Shown one piece after another: positions 53,474 through 62,238 of a stretch of DNA of 64,000 bases. The stretch lies in contig CAVURM010000005.1 in NCBI GenBank assembly GCA_963743875.1, positions 463,295 to 527,294 of the forward strand. Direction: 5' to 3'. Every line of letters begins with the position of its first letter. The stretch's first letter is position 1. Position numbers and translations under genes: made by a program. Below the pieces are notes generated by a model, which saw only the letters and a program-made list of their open reading frames with translations, made no database searches and was not told the DNA's origin. The stretch comes from RHKX01 sp963743875 (GTDB lineage: Bacteria; Actinomycetota; Thermoleophilia; Solirubrobacterales; 70-9).

Positions 53474-54724
53474 GCTCGTCGATGGGGAGAGGGTCGTCTC
53501 GGAGCTGCGTGAGCTCGACCGGCTGACGGCTGACGGCAGCGGTGCACAGCGTGTCTGCTGGACGCCGACGTGGCGTCTGGCCAGGGAATGGATGGGCGCC
53601 AGGCTGGACGGTCTCGCCGACCACCGCCGTCAGGACGCGGCCGGCAACTCCTGGGCGGTCGTGAGCGGTGAGGATGAGTCGCGGTCGATCCTGATCGGCG
53701 GGCACATCGACTCCGTTCCCAACGGGGGCTGGCTGGACGGTGCGCTCAACCTCGTCGCCGGCATCGAGGTCCTGAGGGCAATCGCATCCCGCGGCGTTCC
53801 GCCCGTGAACGTGGCTCTCGTGGACTGGGCCGACGAGGAGGGAGCCCGGTTCGGACGCGGCCTCGTCGGCTCCAGCGCGGCCTCGGGAACGCTCGACCCC
53901 GCTGAGCTGGTCGGGCTTCGGGACCGCGACGGGGTGGCGATGACCGACGCACTCGCCGAGTTCGGCGTCGAGCTCGCGAGCATGCTGGACGCCCGCCGCG
54001 AGCTCGACGGCGCCGTCGTCCTATTTCGAGCTGCACATCGAGCAGGGCCCTGCGCTGGAGAATCTCGATCTGCCGCTCGCGGTGGTCACGGGGACCGTCG
54101 GGGTCGAGCGGCACGTGGTGCGCTTCTCGGGCGAAGCTCTCCACGCCGGCTCGACGCCGATGGATTCCCGCCACGATGCGTTCGCCGCCGCAGCCCGGCT
54201 CGCTCTCGACCTGCGCGCGCAGGCGATCGAGGCCGGCGCCCTTGCGACGACCGGCCGCTGCGAGACGGAGCCCGGCATCGCGACCGCGACCGCGGCCCGT
54301 GCCGACCTCTGGGTGGACCAGCGCCACCCGGACGCCGGGGTGCTCGCATCGCTGCTCGCCGATGCCGTACGGCGATCAGAGGCGATCGCGGCCGAGGAGG
54401 GCGTGACGGTCGAGTGGAACGACCTCTGGCGGATCGAGCCGATCGACTTCGACCCCGGGTTGATCGACCTCGCCGGCGGGGCGATCGCGGCCACGCTCCG
54501 GCGAGGCGCCGAGGCTGCCCAGCGGTGCGCTTCACGATGCTGCGGAAGTCGCCAGGGCGGGGATCCCGACGGTGATGCTGTTCGTGCGGAGCATCGGTGG
54601 GATCAGCCACAACAAGGCGGAGGACACGTCGGAATCCGATCTGGTCCTGGCGACGCAAGCACTGGCTGAAAGCGTCGATCGGGAGATCGCTCGACAGGCC
54701 CCCGGGGCCGGATCAGCCGCCTGA
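53457..54724 (+). pseudogene. M20-family N-carbamoyl-L-amino-acid hydrolase/allantoate amidohydrolase-like (two frameshifts)
   Basis: Zn-binding motifs: GGHIDSVPNGGWLDGALN, WADEEGARFGRGLVGS, ELHIEQGPALE and a dimerisation domain with HAGSTPM. The C-terminus has SIGGISHNKAEDT. This is the hydantoinase/carbamoylase (HyuC/AllC/AtzB-like) subgroup that releases ammonia and CO2 from N-carbamoyl groups. +1 shifts lie near 54023 and 54509. It ends the operon. Confidence 0.82.
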
Positions 54725-54737
54725 TCCACGATTGGTC

Positions 54738-54751
54738 TGATGATATGGTTG
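54738..54751. promoter_or_regulatory. catabolic-cluster operator e (TGATGATATGGTTG)
   Basis: A degenerate match centred on ATAT, 56 nt before the GntR-family regulator start, consistent with autoregulation. Confidence 0.45.
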
Positions 54752-54806
54752 ATTTCACGGTCAGTGCATGGACTGTCCGCTTGCCAGCTCCAGGGAAGGC
54801 TTAGGA

Positions 54807-55706
54807 ATGGACTCGGAATCGGGTGGCGGTCAGACCGATGCCGCAGTACTACTTCGCTCGCTGCCCCAGCGAGCGGCGACGACCAGAAGCGAGGCGGTCG
54901 CCGCTGAGATCGAGTCGCTGATACTCCGCGGCGAGCTCTCCGACGGCCAGAGGCTTCCTCCGGAGCCCGAGATGTGCGAGCTCCTCGGAGCGAGCCGCAG
55001 CGTCATCCGGGACGCGGTGAGACGGCTGGCCGCGCACGGGCTCGTCGACGTGCGGCAGGGGTCGGGAACCGTGGTGTCGGCGCCCAGCGACGCAGCTCTC
55101 GCCGACGCCATGATCGCCCTGCTGATGCGGTCTGAACTGACGATGGGTGACGTTATCGAGGCCAGGGCGGCGCTCGAGACCGAGCTGGTCGCACTGGCAG
55201 CCGAGCGCGGCACGGCCGAGGACTGGGACGCTCTCGAGGCAGCCTTCGATGCTTTTGCAGCGGCGGTCGACGAGTCCCGCTGGCAGGACGCATACATCGA
55301 ACACATGCGCTTTCACGTCGGCATCTTCGATGCGATGCACCTGCCGGCCCTCAGGCTCATCCTCGCACCGATGCAGGAATGCGTCTTGATCACGTCCCTG
55401 CCGCCCGATCGGACCGACCCTGCGTCCTGGGAGGTCGGGGCTCACCCTCCGATTCTCGAGGCGCTCAGGTCCGGGGACGGAGACGCGGCTCGCGAGGCCG
55501 TTGCCGCGCATTTCGGCGACATGCGGTCGGGTCGGTACAAGAAGTTCCGCGGAATCCCCTTCCGGGACGGCGCCCAGCTCGACGAGTACCGATCGTTTCG
55601 CGACCAGCGGCTCGATTTCAAGGTTCGGGAGGCCGCCGCCTGCTTGCCTCCCGTGGCCGCTCAGACGACTGACCGACGCTCCGGCGGACGCCCATCGGGG
55701 AAATAG
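54807..55706 (+). CDS. FadR-type GntR transcriptional regulator
   Basis: 299 residues from the ATG behind AGGCTTAGGA; an ATG at 54768 is an alternative. The winged helix reads RLPPEPEMCELLGASRSVIRDAVRRLAAHGLVDVRQGSGTVV, typical of GntR. The C-terminal all-helical FCD-like domain has MRFHVGIFDAM and AHPPILEALRSGDGDAAREAVAAHFGD, where His residues usually bind metal and ligand. It is the only transcription factor in the cluster, so it is the prime candidate for the TCATCATATGATGA-like sites. Confidence 0.92.
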   Translation: MDSESGGGQTDAAVLLRSLPQRAATTRSEAVAAEIESLILRGELSDGQRLPPEPEMCELLGASRSVIRDAVRRLAAHGLVDVRQGSGTVVSAPSDAALADAMIALLMRSELTMGDVIEARAALETELVALAAERGTAEDWDALEAAFDAFAAAVDESRWQDAYIEHMRFHVGIFDAMHLPALRLILAPMQECVLITSLPPDRTDPASWEVGAHPPILEALRSGDGDAAREAVAAHFGDMRSGRYKKFRGIPFRDGAQLDEYRSFRDQRLDFKVREAAACLPPVAAQTTDRRSGGRPSGK

Positions 55707-55723
55707 ATCATATGATATGATCA
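55706..55723. promoter_or_regulatory. catabolic-cluster operator f (double site GATCATATGATATGATCA)
   Basis: Two overlapping copies of the ATAT-centred site form GATCATATGATATGATC, itself near-palindromic. It lies directly before the fused permease start (GTG at 55731) and overlaps the end of the regulator gene. Confidence 0.65.
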
Positions 55724-55730
55724 TCGAGCA

Positions 55731-57434
55731 GTGAGGCAAGTACACGTTCGAGATGCCGCGGAGACGGCCCCGCTGGTGCTACTCGTGCTGGTCCTGGTCG
55801 GCTTGCCGATGGCCCTCCTGGCGAGCTACTCCTTTCGTGAGTCGTCGTTTCTGGGCGTTGGCCCTGGCCCGACGTTCGAGCAGTACAGGCTCGTGTTCGA
55901 GAACGCGAACACCGTGCGGGTCATGCTCAGGACGCTGGTCGTGTCGTTCGGCGTCGCCAGCGTCGTCACGGTTCTCGCCTTCGTCGTCTCCTACGCGCTG
56001 ACCTTCCGGTTGACCGGGCGCAAGGCGCTGATCGTGCTCGGGGTCATCGTCGCTTCCGGCTTCGCGTCCTTCCTTGTCCGGATCTTCGCGTGGGGATCCA
56101 TCCTGGGAACCAATGGGCTCGTGAACGGGGGCCTCGAGGCCATCGGCGCGATCAACGACCCGCTCGGCTTTCTCTTCTTCGGCTACTTCGCCGTCGGAGT
56201 GACGATGGCCTATCTGTGGCTCCCCTTGGCGGTGCTCGTCGTCTTCAGCTCGATGCAGGGGATCGATCGCAAGACGGTCGAGGCGTCGCGTGATCTCGGT
56301 GCCGGCAGGTGGAGAACGATCGCGAAGGTCGTCGCGCCGCAGGCGCGGGGTGGTCTCGCGGGTGCCTTCGTCCTGACTGCGATCTTCACCTCCGCCGACT
56401 TCGTCACCCCGCGCTTGGTCGGCGGACCGCGCGGCCTGACCGTCGGGGCCGTCGTCCAGGATCTGGCGCTCACCGGCGGTGACCTTCCCGGCGCCGCCGC
56501 GCTCGCCCTCTCATTCCTCGCCATGTTCGTTGCGGCGCTTGGACTTCTGGCGCTCGTCGGCTGGGGGGTCAAGTCCCTCCTGCATCCGGTTGGCCGAGTT
56601 GTCGAACCGGCCTTGGCGGAGATCTTCCAGCGGGTGCCGAACCCGTTTCGCCGCCGCTCGCTCTCGGTACCGGTTGCGGTCCTCGCCGTGATCTACCTGG
56701 TCGTGCCGACGATCCTCGTCATCCTCTTCTCCTTCAGCGTCGGGCCGACCACCGGCCTGCCGATCAAGGGCCTGACGACCGATTGGTACCCGGAAATAGT
56801 CAGCCGAGCAGGCTTCACGGACTCCCTGACGGGCTCGCTTATCGTCACCGGGGTCGCCGTCGTCGTGGCGACCGCGATCGCAGTGCCATTCGCTTTCGCC
56901 CTGGCCCGCGCGCGTGGCAATCAACGCCGCTTTCTCTGGGCCGTCGTCTTCCTTCCCTTCGTGATCCCGGGAGTGTTGCTCGGCTCCGCGGTGTTCGTGG
57001 CCGCCTCCGATACCGGGCTCCCGCTCGGGCTCGGCGCGACGACGATGATGCACGTCGTCCTCCTCGTCTCGGAGATCGTGATCATCGTCTACGCCCGTCT
57101 GACCGGGATCGACGAGCACCTCGTCGAGGCTGCACGCGATCTCGGGTCCTCCGCCTGGGGGGCGCTCCGCGGAATCGTCCTGCCCCTGCTGCTCCCGGCG
57201 ATTGCGGGCGCCGCTCTGCTGGCGGCCGCATTCTCGCTCGACGAGATCTTCGTCACGACATTCACCATCGGTGGCGACAACACGTTGCCGATCTGGCTCT
57301 TCGGACAGTCGCGTCGCGGCTTCACACCGGGCATCAACGCGATCGGAGTCCTGCTGTTGTTCGGGACGCTGCTCACCTTCGCCCTCGCCGTGGCTGTGGG
57401 TCGGAGGACCGTACTTTCGACTGGAGAGGAGTAG
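55731..57434 (+). CDS. fused ABC permease (PotB-PotC-like, two BPD domains)
   Basis: 567 residues from a GTG start with about twelve transmembrane helices. Two full permease domains are joined: the first EAA motif is EASRDLGAGRWRTIAKVVAPQARGG (about residue 183) and the second is EAARDLGSSAWGALRGIVLPLLLP (about 463). Between them a short amphipathic linker (EIFQRVPNPFRRRS) connects the halves. In spermidine/putrescine systems these are normally separate PotB and PotC proteins. It is intact, unlike the operon upstream. Confidence 0.9.
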   Translation: MRQVHVRDAAETAPLVLLVLVLVGLPMALLASYSFRESSFLGVGPGPTFEQYRLVFENANTVRVMLRTLVVSFGVASVVTVLAFVVSYALTFRLTGRKALIVLGVIVASGFASFLVRIFAWGSILGTNGLVNGGLEAIGAINDPLGFLFFGYFAVGVTMAYLWLPLAVLVVFSSMQGIDRKTVEASRDLGAGRWRTIAKVVAPQARGGLAGAFVLTAIFTSADFVTPRLVGGPRGLTVGAVVQDLALTGGDLPGAAALALSFLAMFVAALGLLALVGWGVKSLLHPVGRVVEPALAEIFQRVPNPFRRRSLSVPVAVLAVIYLVVPTILVILFSFSVGPTTGLPIKGLTTDWYPEIVSRAGFTDSLTGSLIVTGVAVVVATAIAVPFAFALARARGNQRRFLWAVVFLPFVIPGVLLGSAVFVAASDTGLPLGLGATTMMHVVLLVSEIVIIVYARLTGIDEHLVEAARDLGSSAWGALRGIVLPLLLPAIAGAALLAAAFSLDEIFVTTFTIGGDNTLPIWLFGQSRRGFTPGINAIGVLLLFGTLLTFALAVAVGRRTVLSTGEE

Positions 57435-57454
57435 GGAATTTGGAAGCCATAGGC

Positions 57455-58613
57455 ATGGGGGAAACCGGGCGGGTGGCCGCCGACGGGGAGGATGCGTTCC
57501 TCCGACTTGACGGCCTCGGGAAGCGCTTCGGCGACGTCGAGGCGGTGAGGTCCGTCGACCTGTCGGTCGCCGAGGGTGAGTTCCTGACGCTTCTTGGCCC
57601 GTCGGGCTGCGGCAAGAGCACCCTGTTGCGCATGATCGGCGGCTTCGAGCAGCCGAGCGGCGGCCGTGTGCTTCTCCGTGGTGAGGACCTGACCGCGGCG
57701 GTGCCTGAAGGGCGGCCCTTCAACATGGTCTTCCAGAGCTATGCGCTGTTCCCGCACATGTCGGTGGCCGAGAACGTGGGCTACGGTCCACGAATCGCCG
57801 GCGATAGTCGCGATGGACGTCAAGCGCCGGGTAGGGGACGCGCTGAACCTCGTCCACCTGCGGGATTTCGGAGAACGTGCAGTGGCGGAGTTATCAGGCG
57901 GTCAGCAGCAGCGCGTAGCGCTGGCAAGGGCCCTGGTCAATGAGCCGGAGGTGCTGCTACTCGACGAGCCGCTGGGGGCTCTGGACCTTCAGCTGCGGAG
58001 ATGGCTCCAGGATGAGCTTCGCTCCATCCAACGGCGCCTCGGCACCACGTTCGTCTACGTCACTCACGATCAGGAGGAGGCGCTCACGCTCTCGCATCGC
58101 ATCGCGGTCATGGAGCGGGGAGAGCTCGTGCAGGTCAGCGACACGCGCGAGGTTTACGAACGACCCGCAACGAGGTTCGTCGCCGAATTCGTGGGCAGCA
58201 CCAACCTGGTCGATTGCACCGCGGTGGCGGATCACTCCGGGCAGATTGAGGTTCGTTTCGGGAACGGATTCACGTGGGAGCTTCCCCACCACGGGGCGAA
58301 GCCTCTTGCCAGCGGCGAGCGCGCGTTGGCAGTCCTCCGCCCGCATCACCTCGAAGTCGGTGAGGTCGCTTCGTCGCCGTTCCAGGGCACGATCGCCGAG
58401 TCCCTGTTTCTGGGTACCCACTCCAGGCACGACGTCGTGCTCGACGACGGCACCACGGTCCACGTCGATGCCGATCCTGCGGCGACCCTGGCCGGCGGCG
58501 ACCGCGTCGGCGTGCGCATCAGGGGTACCTCCGGGGTGGTGGTCCGCGACGACGAAAAGGCACTGAGGGAAGTCAAAGACAATCAACTGGAGGAGGTTAG
58601 TTCCGATGGCTGA
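57455..58613 (+). CDS. ABC transporter ATPase (PotA-like; one frameshift near 57812)
   Basis: Walker A LLGPSGCGKSTLLRMI, Q-loop MVFQSYALFPHMSV, signature ELSGGQQQRVALARAL, Walker B VLLLDEPLGALD, then a TOBE-like C-terminal domain (LRPHHLEVGEV). A +1 shift near 57810-57814 lies between NVGYGPRIAGD and VAMDVKRRVGD. Its stop overlaps the next Rieske gene start by 8 nt. It energises the fused permease. Confidence 0.87.
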
Positions 58614-59646
58614 GACGGAGGTGCGGGGAGAGATCCCCGGTTACGAGGAAATGGACGCGGCCCTGCGCACGGCCTGGTATCCGGTCGCTCGCGTGGCCGA
58701 TCTGGCCGACGGTCCGAAAGGGGCAACGCTGCTTGACACCGACCTCGTTGTCTTCGCGACCGAGGACGGGGATCCAAGGGTGACTTCTGCTCGCTGCCTA
58801 CATCGGGGCGCCGACTTGGCGATGGGATGCGTACGCGGGGAGGCGATCGAGTGCCCCTACCACGGCTGGCGTTGGCGCGGGCAGGATGGCGTCTGCGTCG
58901 GTGTTCCGTCGGCGGGTACGGACGGAGTCGTCGGGACCGGCAAGCTGCGGATTCAGGCCTACCCGACGGTTGAGCGTTGGGGACTCGTCTGGACCTGCCT
59001 CGCCGAGGAACCGCCCGACCCGCCGGCATCGCCGCCCGAGCTCAAAGAACTCGTATTGGCCTACCGTTGCGGCGATCCGATCCCTCATGACTGCAGCTTC
59101 GCCCTGCAGATGGAAAACGTTCGCGACGTCGCCCACTTCCCGTTCGTGCATCGCTCGAACCTCGGCGGCCTGCCTCACACCGTCGAGAAGTTCCCGGTCC
59201 GGCGGGAGGGGGCGGAGGTCTGGGCGGAATACGACGTGCCGAGCCAGGAGCCGCCTCCCGGAGAGGAGGATGTGAAGACGGACATCTACCTCGCCTATCG
59301 GATGCGGACTCACGCGATGGCACCCGCCTTGGCGGTCATCGTCTTCGAAGTCGAGGGGAAGGGAAGCCGCGTGATCATCAACGCTCCCCGGCCCGTGAAC
59401 CGGCACGAATGCGTGGTCTACCCGGTCTTCGGTTTCGATCCCGACTACTCGGCCGAGGAGCTCGATGCCCAGGTCGCGATCGAGATGGAGATCTTCCTCG
59501 AAGACAAGGAGGTGCTCGATCGGGTCAGGCCGAAGGAGATTCCGTTCACGGGGGAGGCGCTGGAAGTCTCGACGGCCTCCGACCGCTACACCCGCGCGTA
59601 CCGGAAGGCGCTGCTCGAGTTCTACGGGTCCGGGCGGGCGGAATAG
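58606..59646 (+). CDS. Rieske [2Fe-2S] oxygenase, copy 2 (intact)
   Basis: 346 residues. The Rieske domain has CLHRGADL and CPYHGWRW (CxH...CxxH), and the catalytic domain has the mononuclear iron segment QMENVRDVAHFPFVHRSN. The long GLVWTCLAEEP stretch and overall length fit the vanillate demethylase/PAO type. It may hydroxylate or N/O-demethylate the imported amine. A reductase partner is not seen in the window. It is the third gene of the transporter operon. Confidence 0.9.
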   Translation: MAETEVRGEIPGYEEMDAALRTAWYPVARVADLADGPKGATLLDTDLVVFATEDGDPRVTSARCLHRGADLAMGCVRGEAIECPYHGWRWRGQDGVCVGVPSAGTDGVVGTGKLRIQAYPTVERWGLVWTCLAEEPPDPPASPPELKELVLAYRCGDPIPHDCSFALQMENVRDVAHFPFVHRSNLGGLPHTVEKFPVRREGAEVWAEYDVPSQEPPPGEEDVKTDIYLAYRMRTHAMAPALAVIVFEVEGKGSRVIINAPRPVNRHECVVYPVFGFDPDYSAEELDAQVAIEMEIFLEDKEVLDRVRPKEIPFTGEALEVSTASDRYTRAYRKALLEFYGSGRAE

Positions 59647-59657
59647 TCGGAGCGGGG

Positions 59658-60471
59658 TCAGTCGCCGGAGGGCTGATTGGCCTCGCAGGAACTCGTCGGC
59701 GATCTCTCGCATGCGAGCCCCGTCGAACGACGGTTCGTGTCCACCGTGGACGACCGAGACGTCGAGTTCCAGGATGCGCTTCATGCTCGCGATGTAGTCC
59801 GCCATGTCGGTCCCCGGTCCCTCGGCGAGCAGGACGTCGTCGTAGATCAGGTCGCCGGCGACGAGGACACCCGTCTCCCCCTCGTACAACCCGATGCTCC
59901 CGGGCGAGTGACCCGGTAGGTGGAGGACCTCGAAGGAGCGATCGCCGAGGTCGATCATGTCGCCCTCGAGAAGTGTTCCGGTCGCCGCCACGTAGGGGAA
60001 GTCATACGCGGTCGGATCGAAGTCCTCGCTGGGGACGGCATCGATCAGGAGCTCCGGCAGATCCATGCCCGCCCTCCGCACGATGGCGATGAACTCGGGG
60101 TCGCTTTGCGACGTGAAGAGCGTCGGCTTCTCGGACGGCGCGACCAACTCGTCGGCCTCTGCCGGATGGATCAGACGCTCGTCGAACTCATGCAGGCAGC
60201 CGACGTGGTCGTAGTGAGCGTGGGTGGCGACGGCTACCACCCGCTTGTTCGGTGTCAGCAGACCGGCGCCCTGCAATGCATCTCGAAGCGAGGCAATCCC
60301 GGTGCCGGCGTCCACGACGAGGTCGAAGTCCCTGCCCGCGACGAAGAACACGTTGCCCTGCAACAGGGGATGGACCGCCGGCTCGTAGAGCCGGGTGACC
60401 CCGTGGTCGAGTGGCTCGGTCCTCCACCAGTGCTCTGCAACCGGGAGGGGATGAGGGTGGGCAGAGAACAT
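59658..60471 (-). CDS. metallo-beta-lactamase-fold hydrolase, copy 3 (probable C-terminal frameshift)
   Basis: About 270 residues. It opens with GNVFFVAGRDFDLVVDAGTGIAS, the metal motif is ATHAHYDHVGCLHEFD, then HLPGHSPGSIGLYEGETGVLVAGDLIY and HGGHEPSFDG. Related to copy 2 at 44442. In the given frame no stop occurs until 58798, antisense to the Rieske gene; one extra base near 59680 would restore the ending GQQPSGD and a TGA at 59658-59660. It is divergent from the GNAT gene, with operators g and h between. Confidence 0.85.
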
Positions 60472-60475
60472 AAGC

Positions 60476-60489
60476 TCATCATATCTATT
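60476..60489. promoter_or_regulatory. catabolic-cluster operator g (TCATCATATCTATT)
   Basis: Left half perfect (TCATCATAT), right half diverged. It lies 4 nt before the MBL-3 start codon on the minus strand. Confidence 0.6.
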
Positions 60490-60523
60490 GGCCGGTCAGG
60501 CGTCCCAGGGGGCTAACGTAGTA

Positions 60524-60537
60524 TCATCATATCTATG
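60524..60537. promoter_or_regulatory. catabolic-cluster operator h (TCATCATATCTATG)
   Basis: Shares 13 consecutive bases with operator g, in the same orientation, 48 nt away. Its end overlaps the GNAT start codon at 60535. Confidence 0.6.
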
Positions 60538-61344
60538 GAGGAAAGAGCCAGCGAGCGGTTCGAACTCGTCACCCTCGGGCGACCGACCTGACGTCGAGCG
60601 GGGGATGGAGGAGGCCGAGGAGGCGATCTACCCGGACTTCATGACCAAGGGCCAGGACACCTACTACTCGCAGATGGCGAAGCTGATCGGGACGATCGGC
60701 GACTACCGGATCGCCTACGTCACCGCCGGCACCGCCGACGTGCTCGCCGGGGCCGAGGCGGCGCCGATCGCCTGGGATGGAACGCGACGGAGATCTGCCG
60801 AACGGCTACGACGATGGCCTCCAGAGAGCCGTCGACGTGGCCGAGGGCCGAGCCGCAAGGAAATGCGCTCAGCGCGGTCAATCTGATGGTCTCCGAGCAT
60901 GCTCGGGGGATGCGCCTGTCGGTGCGGCTGGTCGAGGCGCTGCGTGACCGCGCGGCCGACCTCGGTCCGGTCGTTGCAGCGATCCGCCCTCCTGGAAAGC
61001 TCGCTCATCCGCGGACTCCGATCGAGGAGTACGTGACCTGGACACGCGATGACGGAAGCGCCTTCGATCCCTGGATCCGTTCCTTCCTGAACGCCGGAGC
61101 GAGGCTTGGCCCGGTCTCACCGGAGTCGCTGACGATCGAGGGATCCGTTGCCGACTGGGAGGAGTGGACCGGCCAGGAGTTTCCGCGGAGCGGTGATTAC
61201 GAGATCCCTGGCGCCCTCACGACTCTTCACGTCGATACCGAGCAGGACCACTGCACCTATGTGGAGCCCAGTGTCTGGCTGATCCTGGACACCAAACAGC
61301 AAACGCGGGCCGCCGGGTCCGCAAACGAGAAAGGAAACGGATAG
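60535..61344 (+). pseudogene. GNAT-like N-acetyltransferase (about three frameshifts)
   Basis: Restored protein: MEERASERFELVTLGRP, MEEAEEAIYPDFM, DGDLPNGYDDGLQRAVD, then NALSAVNLMVSEHARGMRLSVRLVEALRDRAADLG and RPPGKLAHPRTPIEEYVTWTRDDGSAFDPWIR. The last blocks match an uncharacterised GNAT subfamily that carries RPPxK...YPxxPxExYxxW...DGxPFDPWxR. +1 shifts lie near 60593, 60785 and 60857. It is divergent from MBL-3 and followed directly by the SnoaL-like gene. Confidence 0.72.
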
Positions 61345-61789
61345 ATGGCTGAACGAACGAACGCCGAGGCGATGGACATGCTGATCGAGGGTCTCAAGAC
61401 GCGAGACGGATTCATGTCCGTTTGCGATATGTTCGCCGACGACTGCGTGATGACCCAGGACATCATGTTCCCGGGCAAGAGCTGGAACGGCAAGGCCGAG
61501 CTCGAGGACCTCTGGCGCGAGATCGACGAGGGTTTCGACGACTACCGCCTGCCCGTTCATGAGACGGTCCGCGAGGACGACAAGATCGTTCTCTTCGGAC
61601 ACTTCGAAGGCAGAGTTCAACGGCAGCCAGTACGGCATCGAGGGCGGTGGCAGGCCGATCCGCTGGCAGTTCCGAGACGCCTACTACTTCGAGGACGGGG
61701 AACTCGTGAAGATGGATTGGGTGAACGACACGCTCACCGTCGCCTTGATGACGGGACTTCTCGAGAATGACCCCAGGCCCGCCTCGTAG
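61345..61789 (+). pseudogene. SnoaL/NTF2-like protein (one frameshift)
   Basis: About 147 residues. The opening AEAMDMLIEGLKTRDGFMSVCDMFADDCVM and later WNGKAELEDLWREIDEGFDDYRLPVHE and YYFEDGELVKMDWVND are the NTF2/SnoaL pattern of small cone-shaped ligand-binding enzymes. One +1 shift near 61611 splits FGHFEG from EFNGSQYG. It starts right after the GNAT stop (TAG-ATG). Confidence 0.75.
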
Positions 61790-61809
61790 CGACTGCGTCT
61801 GCAGAGGCC

Positions 61810-62216
61810 ATGGTCTGCGGGGTACTGAACGGGATTCCGGGTCCGTTGACCGAGGCGCGGTGCGACCTCCTCGATCGCGAGCACGATCGCAAAGAACTTG
61901 AGGGCCTCGGAGCCGGGCGATCGTCACGCCGGAAGCGGCGGCGGAGCAGGGAGAGGCTCTGGCCGACACGCTCGCAGACGCGGTCCTCAAGAGCGTCGGT
62001 CAGCTCTGCACGAAGCCCGGCCTGATCCTGATCCCCGATACCGAAGCGGGAGATGAGCTCAACGCCGCTCTCGCCCACCGCCTCAAGACCGCGGCGGTGG
62101 GGCCGATGCTCAGCGATTCGATCGTGAGCAGGTACGAATCGGCCTCGGAGGAGATGAGTGCGGTCCCGAGGGTGGAGAGCTCCGAGGCGGGAGCGGCCGA
62201 TGCAGACGCGCCGTAG
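61810..62216 (+). pseudogene. aldehyde dehydrogenase remnant (ketoglutarate-semialdehyde dehydrogenase-like)
   Basis: After one -1 correction near 61918 the frame reads IVTPEAAAEQGEALADTLADAVLKSVGQLCTKPGLILIPD, which resembles the region around the catalytic Cys (VGQFCTKPGL) of alpha-ketoglutaric-semialdehyde dehydrogenases. The cofactor-binding N-terminus and the C-terminal third are missing. A TAG stops it at 62214-62216. It is probably a decayed or rearranged fragment. Confidence 0.55.
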
Positions 62217-62238
62217 CGGTCGTAACCGAGCAGCCGGG

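Noticed and set aside
42058..54724. Programmed +1 frameshifting as the reason for the many shifts
   Set aside because: Shifts occur at unrelated sequences, in both directions and several per gene, with no slippery-site or stimulatory structure in common.
58798..59657. C-terminal extension of MBL-3 across the Rieske gene
   Set aside because: The extension is antisense shadow caused by a probable one-base error that removed the stop codon.
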